In this document: piece after piece, positions 1-5,028 of the stretch
Layout of the letters: the number at the start of each line of letters is the position of its first letter
How positions within the stretch are numbered: the stretch's first letter is position 1
Source of the DNA: Actinomycetota bacterium
GTDB lineage: Bacteria; Actinomycetota; Acidimicrobiia; Acidimicrobiales; Acidimicrobiaceae
Assembly: GCA_027318945.1 (NCBI GenBank)
Contig: DAHVOF010000020.1
Coordinates: 1-7,015 of the forward strand
Length of the DNA stretch: 7,015 nucleotides
Reading direction: 5' to 3'
Notes under the pieces: generated by a model
The model's database searches: none
Told to the model about the DNA's origin: nothing
The model's input: the letters and a program-made list of their open reading frames with translations, nothing else
Translations under genes and position numbers: made by a program

Positions 1-1
1 C

Positions 2-250
2 AGCGAATCCAAGGCATCATGCCTGAAGCAGATGCGCTTTACCGGAACGATCCGCTACACGCTCCCCTGGTTATTCGCAGACTTGGAGGAGATCGACAGT
101 ACTTTCGCCGGAGACCCGTGGCCGTACGGTTATCCGGCAAATCGGCATGTTCTTGAAACTTTCGCTACGTACCTGCAGGAACAGGGCTTTCTATCCAGGC
201 CGATCGATCCCAAGAACTACTTTGCACCCATACTGGCAAGTACGCAGTAA
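2..250 (+). CDS. 4,5-dihydroxyphthalate decarboxylase-like protein, C-terminal end (partial at window edge)
   Basis: The frame is open from base 2, with no start of its own needed, and ends in TAA at 248-250, so this is the last 82 residues or so of a gene that begins outside the window. The visible part contains a TLPWL segment, then DPWPYG (about residues 38-43), then a conserved ANR..LE.F..Y..EQGF stretch. That order is characteristic of the C-terminus of 4,5-dihydroxyphthalate decarboxylase-like proteins, which have a periplasmic-binding-protein-like fold and are tied to aromatic (phthalate) catabolism. Because only the tail is visible, substrate specificity cannot be judged, and many relatives are annotated by similarity alone. 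The ATG at 32 is internal and probably not the start. The gene converges on the DoxX-like gene, with only 20 bases between the two stops. Confidence 0.8.
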   Translation, partial: SESKASCLKQMRFTGTIRYTLPWLFADLEEIDSTFAGDPWPYGYPANRHVLETFATYLQEQGFLSRPIDPKNYFAPILASTQ

Positions 251-270
251 GTGACAGAGAGCTATGGCAT

Positions 271-759
271 TCAGCTTTCAAGAATTAGACGCTCATGATG
301 GCTCGCCATTACCGCGAGAGCAAGCCCCAGCACTCCAATATCTCTCAGTACCAGGTCGGACAACCCCGCTGTAATTGTCAGGCTGGCAACTATCTCCAAC
401 ATCACTACAGCCGAGACACCTGCAAGCAGCCGTGGCATAACACCGGCTATCAGTCCGATTGCGAGAACCGATAGCACCACGCCATGGATCAGAACCAGCA
501 GCTGCGATAGCGTTGATGACGGCGAAAGCACAGGTATATACCCTGTCCACAGCTTCGGAACCACAAGCTCGTGATAGCCAAACCAGGCAAGGACAAGGCC
601 GAGAATCAGCCGTGCGAGGAAAGTCCCCCAGCTTGACAAGGCATCGAAATCACCATTGAACCCAGAAGCGGAGACGGCAGAATCCGCATTGCGACCCACC
701 TGCCTGGTGCCACGTTTGGCCTCCGTTTTTACAGCTGCCACTTCGCGAGTCATATTCAC
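271..759 (-). CDS. DoxX-like four-helix membrane protein
   Basis: The protein has up to 162 residues: a hydrophilic N-terminal stretch of about 42 residues followed by four likely membrane helices (about 45-62, 83-105, 108-130 and 136-152). The first helix begins with an Arg and reads ARLILGLVLAWFGYHELVVP, and the last is preceded by RDIGVLGLA. Both resemble the DoxX/DoxD-like family of small inner-membrane proteins. Members have been linked to thiosulfate:quinone oxidation or to redox stress, but most have no proven activity, so no reaction is assigned. The longest reading starts at GTG (757-759). An ATG two codons later (751-753) is equally possible, and a GGTGAT ribosome-site-like sequence upstream does not settle the choice. 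The gene lies 57 bases downstream of the exported-protein gene on the same strand and may be co-transcribed with it. Confidence 0.75.
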   Translation of the reverse strand: MNMTREVAAVKTEAKRGTRQVGRNADSAVSASGFNGDFDALSSWGTFLARLILGLVLAWFGYHELVVPKLWTGYIPVLSPSSTLSQLLVLIHGVVLSVLAIGLIAGVMPRLLAGVSAVVMLEIVASLTITAGLSDLVLRDIGVLGLALAVMASHHERLILES

Positions 760-770
760 AGAATCACCAG

Positions 771-783
771 CGCCGCAGCGGCG
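771..783. repeat. GC-rich 13-bp palindrome between two minus-strand genes
   Basis: CGCCGC and GCGGCG flank a single A, giving a perfect inverted repeat. It sits just upstream of the DoxX-like start and downstream of the stop of the preceding minus-strand gene. No T-run follows it on the minus strand, so it does not look like a classical terminator. It could reduce read-through or shape the mRNA near the DoxX-like ribosome site. Confidence 0.4.
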
Positions 784-816
784 TCGTCATCCACCCCAAA
801 GAGGAGCAACTCTAAC

Positions 817-1377
817 TTACTCAACTATCCTCCCCTGAGCATTCGTGACTATAATCCCATCATCGCCTCCGCTGTAGTCTCTGTTTCCAGAGTCATCGCC
901 GAGAGTTGTCTCTATGAAGTAGACCGAATCCCCCTTCTGAAACGTCGACGACTGTGGCGAGGCTGACGCACCTACGAGAGAGACTGAAAGGACCTCCGTA
1001 TTTCCTGAGAGCTTGACTGAAATATTGAATCCAGCAGTCGCAGCTTTCGCCTGGGCGCTCTCGGGTCCCGGGTAGACCTTATAGGCCACGCTGGCATACT
1101 GCGTGGACGAGAGCAGCGGACCAAGCTTGGGAGCGGTCGTAGACGTCGAAGATCCAGAGGGAGCAGCCGAGCTTGACGTCGTGGGGGTCGAAGAGGAAGA
1201 AGCAGGCGCTGATTTGCCTGTGGAAGGCGATACCGCGGTTGATCCCACCGCCAACGAAGTTCCATTGGGTGATATTCCGTGTCCATAGCCGTGAAATGCC
1301 AAACCAACCGCTCCGGTAGCCGCCACCGCCAGAACGATAAGGCCGTTCCTGCCAATATTTTCGCCGCCAATGCGCAA
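817..1377 (-). CDS. Membrane-anchored or exported protein with Ser/Thr-rich linker, function unknown
   Basis: The product is a 186-residue protein that I do not recognise. A short hydrophilic N-terminus (residues 1-11) precedes one hydrophobic segment (about 12-28), which could be an uncleaved anchor or a signal peptide. A low-complexity linker rich in Ser, Thr, Ala and Pro follows (about 50-82). The C-terminal domain of about 100 residues (from about 88) alternates hydrophobic and polar residues in a way that suggests beta strands. Such a linker usually holds an extracytoplasmic domain away from the membrane. The start is TTG at 1375-1377. The next upstream in-frame codons contain no ATG, GTG or TTG before a stop, and GGAG lies 7 bases ahead of the TTG (complement at 1385-1388), which supports this start. 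No enzymatic motif is visible. The DoxX-like gene may follow it in the same transcript. Confidence 0.75.
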   Translation of the reverse strand: MRIGGENIGRNGLIVLAVAATGAVGLAFHGYGHGISPNGTSLAVGSTAVSPSTGKSAPASSSSTPTTSSSAAPSGSSTSTTAPKLGPLLSSTQYASVAYKVYPGPESAQAKAATAGFNISVKLSGNTEVLSVSLVGASASPQSSTFQKGDSVYFIETTLGDDSGNRDYSGGDDGIIVTNAQGRIVE

Positions 1378-1399
1378 AACGAGACTCCGAACCCGAGAC

Positions 1400-1420
1400 T
1401 TTCTAGAAAATCTGAATATA
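1400..1420 (-). promoter_or_regulatory. Possible -10 box plus 10-bp palindrome ahead of the exported-protein gene
   Basis: On the minus strand a TATATT hexamer (1415-1420) lies upstream of a perfect 10-bp palindrome, TTTCTAGAAA (1400-1409), which would cover the transcription start region. No convincing -35 box was found at the right distance. The palindrome contains the half-sites TTTCTA and TAGAAA seen in the two 22-bp operator sites of this window, but without their 8-base spacer, so it may be unrelated. Confidence 0.3.
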
Positions 1421-1535
1421 TTTTCCCCTCAATAAGAGAGAGATAAGCCACCTAAAGGGCCCAGAAAACCGCGATTGCACCGAATAAAGATGTCGCTAAT
1501 TACGAGCGCGCAATGCAGGCGCCGATTTCAATCAA

Positions 1536-1910
1536 TTACGGCATTGGATCGTTCTTCAACTGTCTTAATTCCGACAGGAGCACCAAGGCGGAAGAGCGTT
1601 CCACGTCCTTGGCGGCGGTCAATAGCACGAGTCTTTTCGATTCCGCACTTTCAAGAATCGCCAACAGCTCAACCTTTTTATCCCCCAGCTCCGTCCGGTA
1701 CCTGACGGAAAACTCCTCAAAGAGGGATGCGTCGTGTGAGTACCATTTTCGCAACTGAGTGCTCGGTGCCACGCTTTTGGCCCACTCATCCATGTCGAGG
1801 GCGGCCACAGTCTTCCCTCTTGGCCAAAGCCGATCCACAAGTACCCGATAATCGCATTCCGAGCGGCCCGGGTCCTCGTAAACTCGGACGACAAAGGCTT
1901 GAAAGGCCAT
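1536..1910 (-). CDS. DUF488 family protein (YeaO-like)
   Basis: The protein has 124 residues from the ATG at 1908-1910. VDRLWPRG at about residues 25-32 is the signature of DUF488, and the later W-A-K-x-x-A-P-S, L-R-K-W-Y-x-H-D and R-Y-x-x-E-L segments match the family in order. Members are small cytosolic proteins with no established activity. A longer reading from 1973 would add 21 residues that overlap the end of the upstream gene and resemble nothing in the family, so the inner ATG is preferred. The start lies 11 bases after the stop of the DUF59 gene, which makes it the third gene of a tight operon with DUF2249 and DUF59. The usual E-H-N-x-A motif near the C-terminus is altered here (V-E-R-S-S-A). 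Confidence 0.88.
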   Translation of the reverse strand: MAFQAFVVRVYEDPGRSECDYRVLVDRLWPRGKTVAALDMDEWAKSVAPSTQLRKWYSHDASLFEEFSVRYRTELGDKKVELLAILESAESKRLVLLTAAKDVERSSALVLLSELRQLKNDPMP

Positions 1911-1921
1911 GACGACTCGCC

Positions 1922-2263
1922 CTACAATCCCAGCCCCATCGCGGTCTCGGGGTTCATCATCGACGGATCCCATGGCGGGTCCCAGACGACCTCCATGTCA
2001 ACCTTTGCTCTGTCTTTCAGGGCAAAGCTCACAGCCAACTGAGCCATATCCGGTAGGTTTTCCGAGGCAGGACAACCGGGGGTAGTTAGGGTCATCTTGA
2101 TCTTCACCTTGCCATCTTCGAAGTCAACACCATAAATCAGGCCCAGAGAGACAATGTCAATACCAAGCTCAGGGTCGTAAACCTGGCTCAACGTTCTCCA
2201 CGCCATCGATTCCAAAGCCTGCTCCTCGGAGATCGCCTCATTCGGCAATTCTTCACCAGACAT
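1922..2263 (-). CDS. DUF59/MIP18 family Fe-S assembly factor (PaaD/SufT-like)
   Basis: The 113-residue product shows the full order of motifs of the DUF59 (MIP18) family: an acidic N-terminal extension, Y-D-P-E-L-G-I-D-I-V-S-L-G-L-I-Y (29-44), T-T-P-G-C-P (60-65) with the conserved Cys64, and a C-terminal W-D-P-P-W-D-P (94-100). Relatives such as SufT and the short PaaD-like proteins help mature Fe-S clusters on client proteins in the cytosol, and Cys64 is the residue expected to act. The C-terminal Cys-rich extension of full-length PaaD is absent, so a general assembly factor is more likely than a phenylacetate-oxygenase subunit. The reading could be extended by two codons to a GTG at 2267-2269, but that GTG overlaps the AGGAGG ribosome site, so the ATG at 2261-2263 is the start. 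The gene follows the DUF2249 gene by 2 bases. Confidence 0.92.
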   Translation of the reverse strand: MSGEELPNEAISEEQALESMAWRTLSQVYDPELGIDIVSLGLIYGVDFEDGKVKIKMTLTTPGCPASENLPDMAQLAVSFALKDRAKVDMEVVWDPPWDPSMMNPETAMGLGL

Positions 2264-2274
2264 GTTCACCTCCT
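2264..2274 (-). promoter_or_regulatory. Ribosome binding site that fixes the DUF59 start and lies inside the DUF2249 gene
   Basis: On the minus strand AGGAGG (2269-2274) is formed by the last two Arg codons of the DUF2249 gene. The TGA stop and two bases then lead to the ATG at 2263, giving a 5-base spacing. The arrangement implies that translation of the two genes is coupled, and it excludes the upstream GTG as a start. Confidence 0.85.
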
Positions 2275-2481
2275 AAACGTAACTTGCCAGTCCCCATTCC
2301 CGAGGTCGACAGCCTCGAAAGTGAACCCTTGAGAAGAGAGCACCCCTTCAAGCGGGACAGGCTCAAACGGTGCCAATATGACGAACTCCTCGCTCTCACC
2401 CAGGCTCGCGACAGCCTCCATTATCTGATCAAATGGTTCTTGTCCCGATGCAATTATCGGGCGGGCATCTAAGGTAGCCAT
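2266..2481 (-). CDS. Small stand-alone DUF2249 protein
   Basis: The 71-residue protein is a single DUF2249 domain: LDAR near the N-terminus (residues 4-7), an amphipathic helix, a strand F-V-I-L-A-P, the F-E-P-V-P-L turn (39-44), then G-F and a final W-Q-V-T-F-R-R. The domain has no proven biochemical role. In other bacteria it is often found beside hemerythrin-like and nitric-oxide-response genes. Here the usual His of the H-x-P-x-P-L turn is replaced by Phe39, whereas the second DUF2249 copy in this window, fused to hemerythrin, keeps it. The ATG at 2479-2481 has GGAGG 7 bases upstream. This is the first gene of a three-gene operon (DUF2249, DUF59, DUF488) transcribed from the region that carries the 2523-2544 operator. 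Confidence 0.9.
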   Translation of the reverse strand: MATLDARPIIASGQEPFDQIMEAVASLGESEEFVILAPFEPVPLEGVLSSQGFTFEAVDLGNGDWQVTFRR

Positions 2482-2514
2482 CTGAATTCCTCCAATCTTC
2501 CACCGATCGCTAAA

Positions 2515-2543
2515 TTGACGATTTTTCTACTCTACACTAGAAT
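2515..2543 (+). promoter_or_regulatory. Promoter of the His-rich membrane protein gene
   Basis: TTGACG (2515-2520) and TAGAAT (2538-2543) are separated by 17 bases, close to the ideal housekeeping sigma-factor arrangement. Transcription would start near 2550, leaving a leader of about 110 bases before the ATG at 2662. The operator palindrome fills the spacer and the -10 box, so a bound protein should block polymerase. Confidence 0.65.
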
Positions 2544-2544
2544 T
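2523..2544. promoter_or_regulatory. Operator site 1, 22-bp imperfect palindrome shared with site 2
   Basis: The arms TTCTA (2525-2529) and TAGAA (2538-2542) are inverted around an 8-base centre. The 22 bases match 5007-5028 at 18 positions. The site lies between the -35 and -10 of the plus-strand promoter and just downstream of the likely minus-strand promoter, so one bound dimer could act on both divergent transcripts. The binding protein is inferred to be the HTH regulator encoded at 5029-5754. Confidence 0.7.
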
Positions 2545-2573
2545 ACACTATATTCAGCTAGTACGCTAGTCAA
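2545..2573 (-). promoter_or_regulatory. Likely promoter of the DUF2249-DUF59-DUF488 operon
   Basis: On the minus strand TTGACT (2568-2573) is followed after 17 bases by TAGTGT (2545-2550). TATAGT (2547-2552) is an alternative -10 with a shorter, 15-base spacer. Transcription would start within operator site 1 and run into the DUF2249 gene after a leader of about 55 bases. Confidence 0.5.
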
Positions 2574-2602
2574 CTTGAAATCTCTGACAAGGCCGAAGAT
2601 AA

Positions 2603-2632
2603 CTGGCTAGGGCCCATGGGCCGAGAAGCCAG
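2603..2632 (+). promoter_or_regulatory. Nested hairpin in the leader of the membrane protein gene
   Basis: CTGGCT (2603-2608) pairs with AGCCAG (2627-2632), and inside it the palindrome GGCCCATGGGCC (2611-2622) can form a second stem. The structure lies in the predicted 110-base leader, 18 bases ahead of the AGGAGG ribosome site, and has no T-run after it, so it is not a terminator. It may affect mRNA stability or serve some regulatory purpose that the sequence does not reveal. Confidence 0.4.
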
Positions 2633-2650
2633 CGAGTACGGCAACCAGGC

Positions 2651-2656
2651 AGGAGG
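2651..2656 (+). promoter_or_regulatory. Ribosome binding site of the membrane protein gene
   Basis: AGGAGG lies 5 bases before the ATG at 2662. It decides between this start and an out-of-frame ATG at 2616 that lies inside the leader palindrome and has no such site. Confidence 0.8.
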
Positions 2657-2661
2657 CAACA

Positions 2662-3990
2662 ATGTCAAACACGTCGGCAGCGCCGCAGAACCTAGGGCCA
2701 AGACAGCCACTGAAGGTGTCCGGGAACACTCCTCCGCCATCGGTGCCCTTGGCGTTTTTCGAAGCGGCTTTTGTCGGGCTTATCGGTTGCGGCATTGCAC
2801 TCGCGCTCTCCCACGCCCAAAGCGCAGCCGACCCCACCGCCGACGCCACCGTCGCCGCTGCGCATCTCGGCATGCTGGCCACGCTTTCAATGGGAATTCT
2901 GGGCGCATTACACCAGTTCACTCCAGTCGTAACGCAGCGGCCGCTCCGATCTGTCAATCTGTCGCGAGCTACGTTCCTCGCATGGCTCGGCGCGGCCTGG
3001 TGCCTGCCGCTCGGAATCGGATTCGAACTAGAAGGCGTCGTGGAAGCAGGCGGGTTCCTGGCGGCAATCGCGATAATACTTCTGATAGTGAATCTGTGGT
3101 CTGCCCTGGGAGCTCGCGGGAAAGGTGCCCCTGTGGTCGGGCTTCGATTTGCTGTGGCCGGCTTTGCCTTGACCGGATGCTTTGGCGTCGTTTACGTATT
3201 CGATCGATCAGGCAACTGGTTCGATCTAAGCGGACATGTCGTTCTCGCCCATGCGTCTATCGGAATCTTTGCCTGGCTCGGACTCACCTACGTTAGTGTC
3301 GCCGAGCGGCTATACCCTATGTTCTTTCTGGCACACGTGCCAGGCAAAAGGCGATCCGGCATGGTCGCGGTTTCGGCCATCCCGCTCGGAGTCCTGCTGC
3401 TGTCCCCCGGTCTCCTCTTTAAGCTGACCGCCCTAGCGTGGGCGGGAGGGATAATCATTTTTGCGGGCCTATGCGCTCATCTGCTCTCGCTTGCCTCGCA
3501 CTTGAAGCACAGAAAAAGAAAGGCTGATCTTTATTTCGCCTTTGTTGCGACCGCATCCGTATCGCTGCTGGCAGGCATCGCGCTTGCAACCGCGTCGGCA
3601 CTTCTAATTGGAAGAAACCACCACCTCGGCATCATGCTTGCCGCTGCCGCCGTGACCGCTTTTGGAGGATGGGTGTTGGAAGCCTTCATAGGACACATTC
3701 ACAAGGTGATTCCATTCGTGCTGTGGTCAATGTTCCGCTCGCGCGGCATCGAGAAAAATCTCTCCGGCAAGCAACTCATGTTCGGCGACCTTTACAATCA
3801 CACCATCGCATCGATTGTCTACGTTTTGCTGAGTGCTGCAATCGCCTCTGCCGGCATCGGCTTCGCAACGTCGAGCCCGTCCTTTTTGACCGTCGGCGGC
3901 GCACTCTTTGCTCTAACGGGGGCGCTTCTTGCAGTAAACATGTCGGCCAAACCTCTCCAGCTGCTAAGAGCGGGAACCGGCAGACATTAA
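2662..3990 (+). CDS. Multi-spanning His-rich membrane protein, heme-copper-oxidase subunit I/NnrS-like
   Basis: The product has 442 residues: a polar N-terminus of about 28 residues and roughly 12 hydrophobic segments to the end. Histidines cluster where heme or copper ligands would sit in the membrane: H68 and H84 (HLGMLATLSMGILGALHQ), H192 and H197 (GHVVLAH), H320-H321, and H345-x-H347 before KVIPFVLW. Three segments share the pattern His, then Gly-rich helix, then Pro about 20-30 residues later, which suggests an internal repeat. A set of single His, His-His and His-x-His recalls heme-copper oxidase subunit I, but the spacing differs from true oxidases and no partner subunit is nearby. Relatives are annotated variously as cbb3-type subunit I-like or NnrS-like proteins, and a role in handling nitric oxide or oxygen is inferred from the neighbours. 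AGGAGG at 2651-2656 sits 5 bases before the ATG. The coding call is firm; the family name is moderate. Confidence 0.88.
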   Translation: MSNTSAAPQNLGPRQPLKVSGNTPPPSVPLAFFEAAFVGLIGCGIALALSHAQSAADPTADATVAAAHLGMLATLSMGILGALHQFTPVVTQRPLRSVNLSRATFLAWLGAAWCLPLGIGFELEGVVEAGGFLAAIAIILLIVNLWSALGARGKGAPVVGLRFAVAGFALTGCFGVVYVFDRSGNWFDLSGHVVLAHASIGIFAWLGLTYVSVAERLYPMFFLAHVPGKRRSGMVAVSAIPLGVLLLSPGLLFKLTALAWAGGIIIFAGLCAHLLSLASHLKHRKRKADLYFAFVATASVSLLAGIALATASALLIGRNHHLGIMLAAAAVTAFGGWVLEAFIGHIHKVIPFVLWSMFRSRGIEKNLSGKQLMFGDLYNHTIASIVYVLLSAAIASAGIGFATSSPSFLTVGGALFALTGALLAVNMSAKPLQLLRAGTGRH

Positions 3991-4019
3991 AAGCCGAAGG
4001 CGCTAACCGCTCTAGGCTT
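3991..4019. terminator. Weak inverted repeat between two convergent genes
   Basis: AAGCC (3991-3995) and GGCTT (4015-4019) can pair across a 19-base loop in the 28-base gap between the convergent membrane-protein and hemerythrin genes. The stem is short and has no T-run, so it is only a candidate for a shared bidirectional terminator. Confidence 0.2.
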
Positions 4020-4957
4020 CAGGCTGGCCTGCCGATGCGAACCCGCCATACCTTCGGACCGCTTTCCAAGTAGTCCCACGTGAATTGACCGGTGTACTCC
4101 GCCTCAAACTGGTACTGGAGAGGCTTCGGATCATGGTCGTTCACGAGAAGAAATCCGTTGCCTGGCGACAAAGCCCTGTAAGCTGCAAAAATCTCTGCAT
4201 GCCGCTGTGCCGGAGCAAGGCGCCGAACATCTAGCTCGTGCTCTATGCGCGCCCCGCGAGTGCTGCTCAAGGTTACCGGCTCGCTGCTTCGAAGATCTAA
4301 AAGCCTATGCAAAGCAACCGTAGCCTTGCTGGCGAGATCCGCATGCTCTGGCTCAAGCACTGCCCACGCCGACGCCATAATCTTCGCCGCCGCATCCTTT
4401 CCGCCCATTCGAGCCAGCTCTTCGGTTGCGCGTTGGAGCAGCTGGAGCAAGCCAGCCGTCGAATCCGATTGATCCGGGCTTGAGGCCGCGGAATCTTGGG
4501 CCGCCCTAAATAACTCGTGCATCTCAGAAAGCACCGTGGTCAGGTCAATATTCACCGACTCGAGCAAACTCGGCAAAATCAGCTCATTTTCCTTTGTCAC
4601 GTGTGCAGAAAAAAGCTCTGCGAAGCGCAGTGAGTGCTCAGCGGCGGTTTGTGCGGTTTTCGAACCCTCTAGCGCCATCTTCTCTGCAATCAGCAACTTG
4701 TGCTCGGCTTTCATCTCCTCTATCAGCTCCCCGAGCCCTGCATTTTCCGCTGCCTGGTAGATGGAGCTTTCCTCGGCCAGCGCATGCGGAATCACTTCGG
4801 AATCCAGGTAGCTGACAAGGCTCCCTATGACTTCTTTACCCGGCTCGCCGTTCTCTGATGTCCCGACAATCGCACCGCTCCGCCGCTTCACTTCATCGTT
4901 CAGCACCGCATGGTGAGCTAATATCGCCTCAAACGCCTCCGCCTCAGTCGTAATCAT
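4019..4957 (-). CDS. Hemerythrin-DUF2249 fusion protein
   Basis: The 312-residue cytosolic protein has three parts. Residues 1-150 form a hemerythrin-like four-helix bundle with candidate di-iron ligands H15 or H16, H58 and E62 (HALAEE), H86, H119 and E123 (HVTKE). Residues of about 166-222 form an Ala/Leu-rich helical segment (LLQRATEELARMGGKDAA and onward) that also occurs in similar fusions but has no name I can give. Residues 238-310 are a DUF2249 domain with LDVR, H-D-P-K-P-L (275-280), and W-D-Y-L-E-S-G-P followed by W-R-V-R-I. Hemerythrin-like domains bind oxygen or nitric oxide, or repair Fe-S clusters (the YtfE/Ric group). DUF2249 is a common partner of unproven function. The ATG at 4955-4957 has AGGAG at a good distance. 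The gene diverges from the regulator gene across operator site 2 and converges on the membrane protein gene. Confidence 0.93.
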   Translation of the reverse strand: MITTEAEAFEAILAHHAVLNDEVKRRSGAIVGTSENGEPGKEVIGSLVSYLDSEVIPHALAEESSIYQAAENAGLGELIEEMKAEHKLLIAEKMALEGSKTAQTAAEHSLRFAELFSAHVTKENELILPSLLESVNIDLTTVLSEMHELFRAAQDSAASSPDQSDSTAGLLQLLQRATEELARMGGKDAAAKIMASAWAVLEPEHADLASKATVALHRLLDLRSSEPVTLSSTRGARIEHELDVRRLAPAQRHAEIFAAYRALSPGNGFLLVNDHDPKPLQYQFEAEYTGQFTWDYLESGPKVWRVRIGRPA

Positions 4958-4991
4958 CTTTCACGCTCCTTCAAAGTTCCTCAACTCTTGA

Positions 4992-5022
4992 TTGTGCGTC
5001 AATCTAATTTCTACTATATACT
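4992..5022 (+). promoter_or_regulatory. Promoter of the regulator gene, predicted to give a leaderless mRNA
   Basis: TATACT (5017-5022) ends 6 bases before the ATG at 5029, so transcription should begin at or next to the A of the start codon. No Shine-Dalgarno sequence precedes the ATG, which fits leaderless translation as is common in actinobacteria. The -35 region is weak (TTGTGC at 4992-4997 with a 19-base spacer). The -10 box lies within operator site 2. Confidence 0.5.
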
Positions 5023-5028
5023 AGAAAT
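5007..5028. promoter_or_regulatory. Operator site 2, 22-bp palindrome abutting the regulator start codon
   Basis: ATTTCTA (5007-5013) and TAGAAAT (5022-5028) form a perfect 7-bp inverted repeat around the 8-base centre CTATATAC. The ATG of the regulator follows at once. The site matches site 1 at 18 of 22 positions and covers the -10 box of the regulator and probably that of the divergent hemerythrin gene, implying autoregulation. Confidence 0.75.
5013..5018 (-). promoter_or_regulatory. Candidate -10 box of the hemerythrin-DUF2249 gene
   Basis: TATAGT on the minus strand lies inside operator site 2, about 55 bases upstream of the hemerythrin start. No clear -35 box was found at the expected distance, so this promoter is tentative and may need an activator. 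Confidence 0.35.

Noticed and set aside
972..1451. A 159-residue minus-strand open frame overlapping the exported-protein gene
   Set aside because: The Arg/Leu/Pro-rich product looks like a frame shadow of the Ser/Thr-rich linker. The other frame has a hydrophobic anchor, linker and domain order plus a ribosome site.
1911..1973. N-terminal extension of the DUF488 protein
   Set aside because: These 21 residues overlap the DUF59 gene and do not fit the family, which begins right after the ATG at 1910.
2616..3296. A 226-residue plus-strand open frame overlapping the membrane protein gene
   Set aside because: Its product is extremely Arg-rich, has no family features, lacks a ribosome site, and lies out of frame with a clearly conserved-looking membrane protein that has AGGAGG ahead of its start.
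3669..4073. A 134-residue plus-strand frame running across the convergent gap
   Set aside because: It overlaps the ends of two well-supported genes and reads as His/Arg-rich out-of-frame sequence.
4245..4815. Several plus-strand frames opposite the hemerythrin fusion
   Set aside because: They are Ser/Ala-rich antisense shadows of a gene with clear hemerythrin and DUF2249 motifs.
4981..5002. TTGACG on the minus strand (4997-5002) as a -35 box for the hemerythrin gene
   Set aside because: No TA...T hexamer occurs at 16-18 bases downstream; the sequence there (around 4973-4980) has no -10 character.
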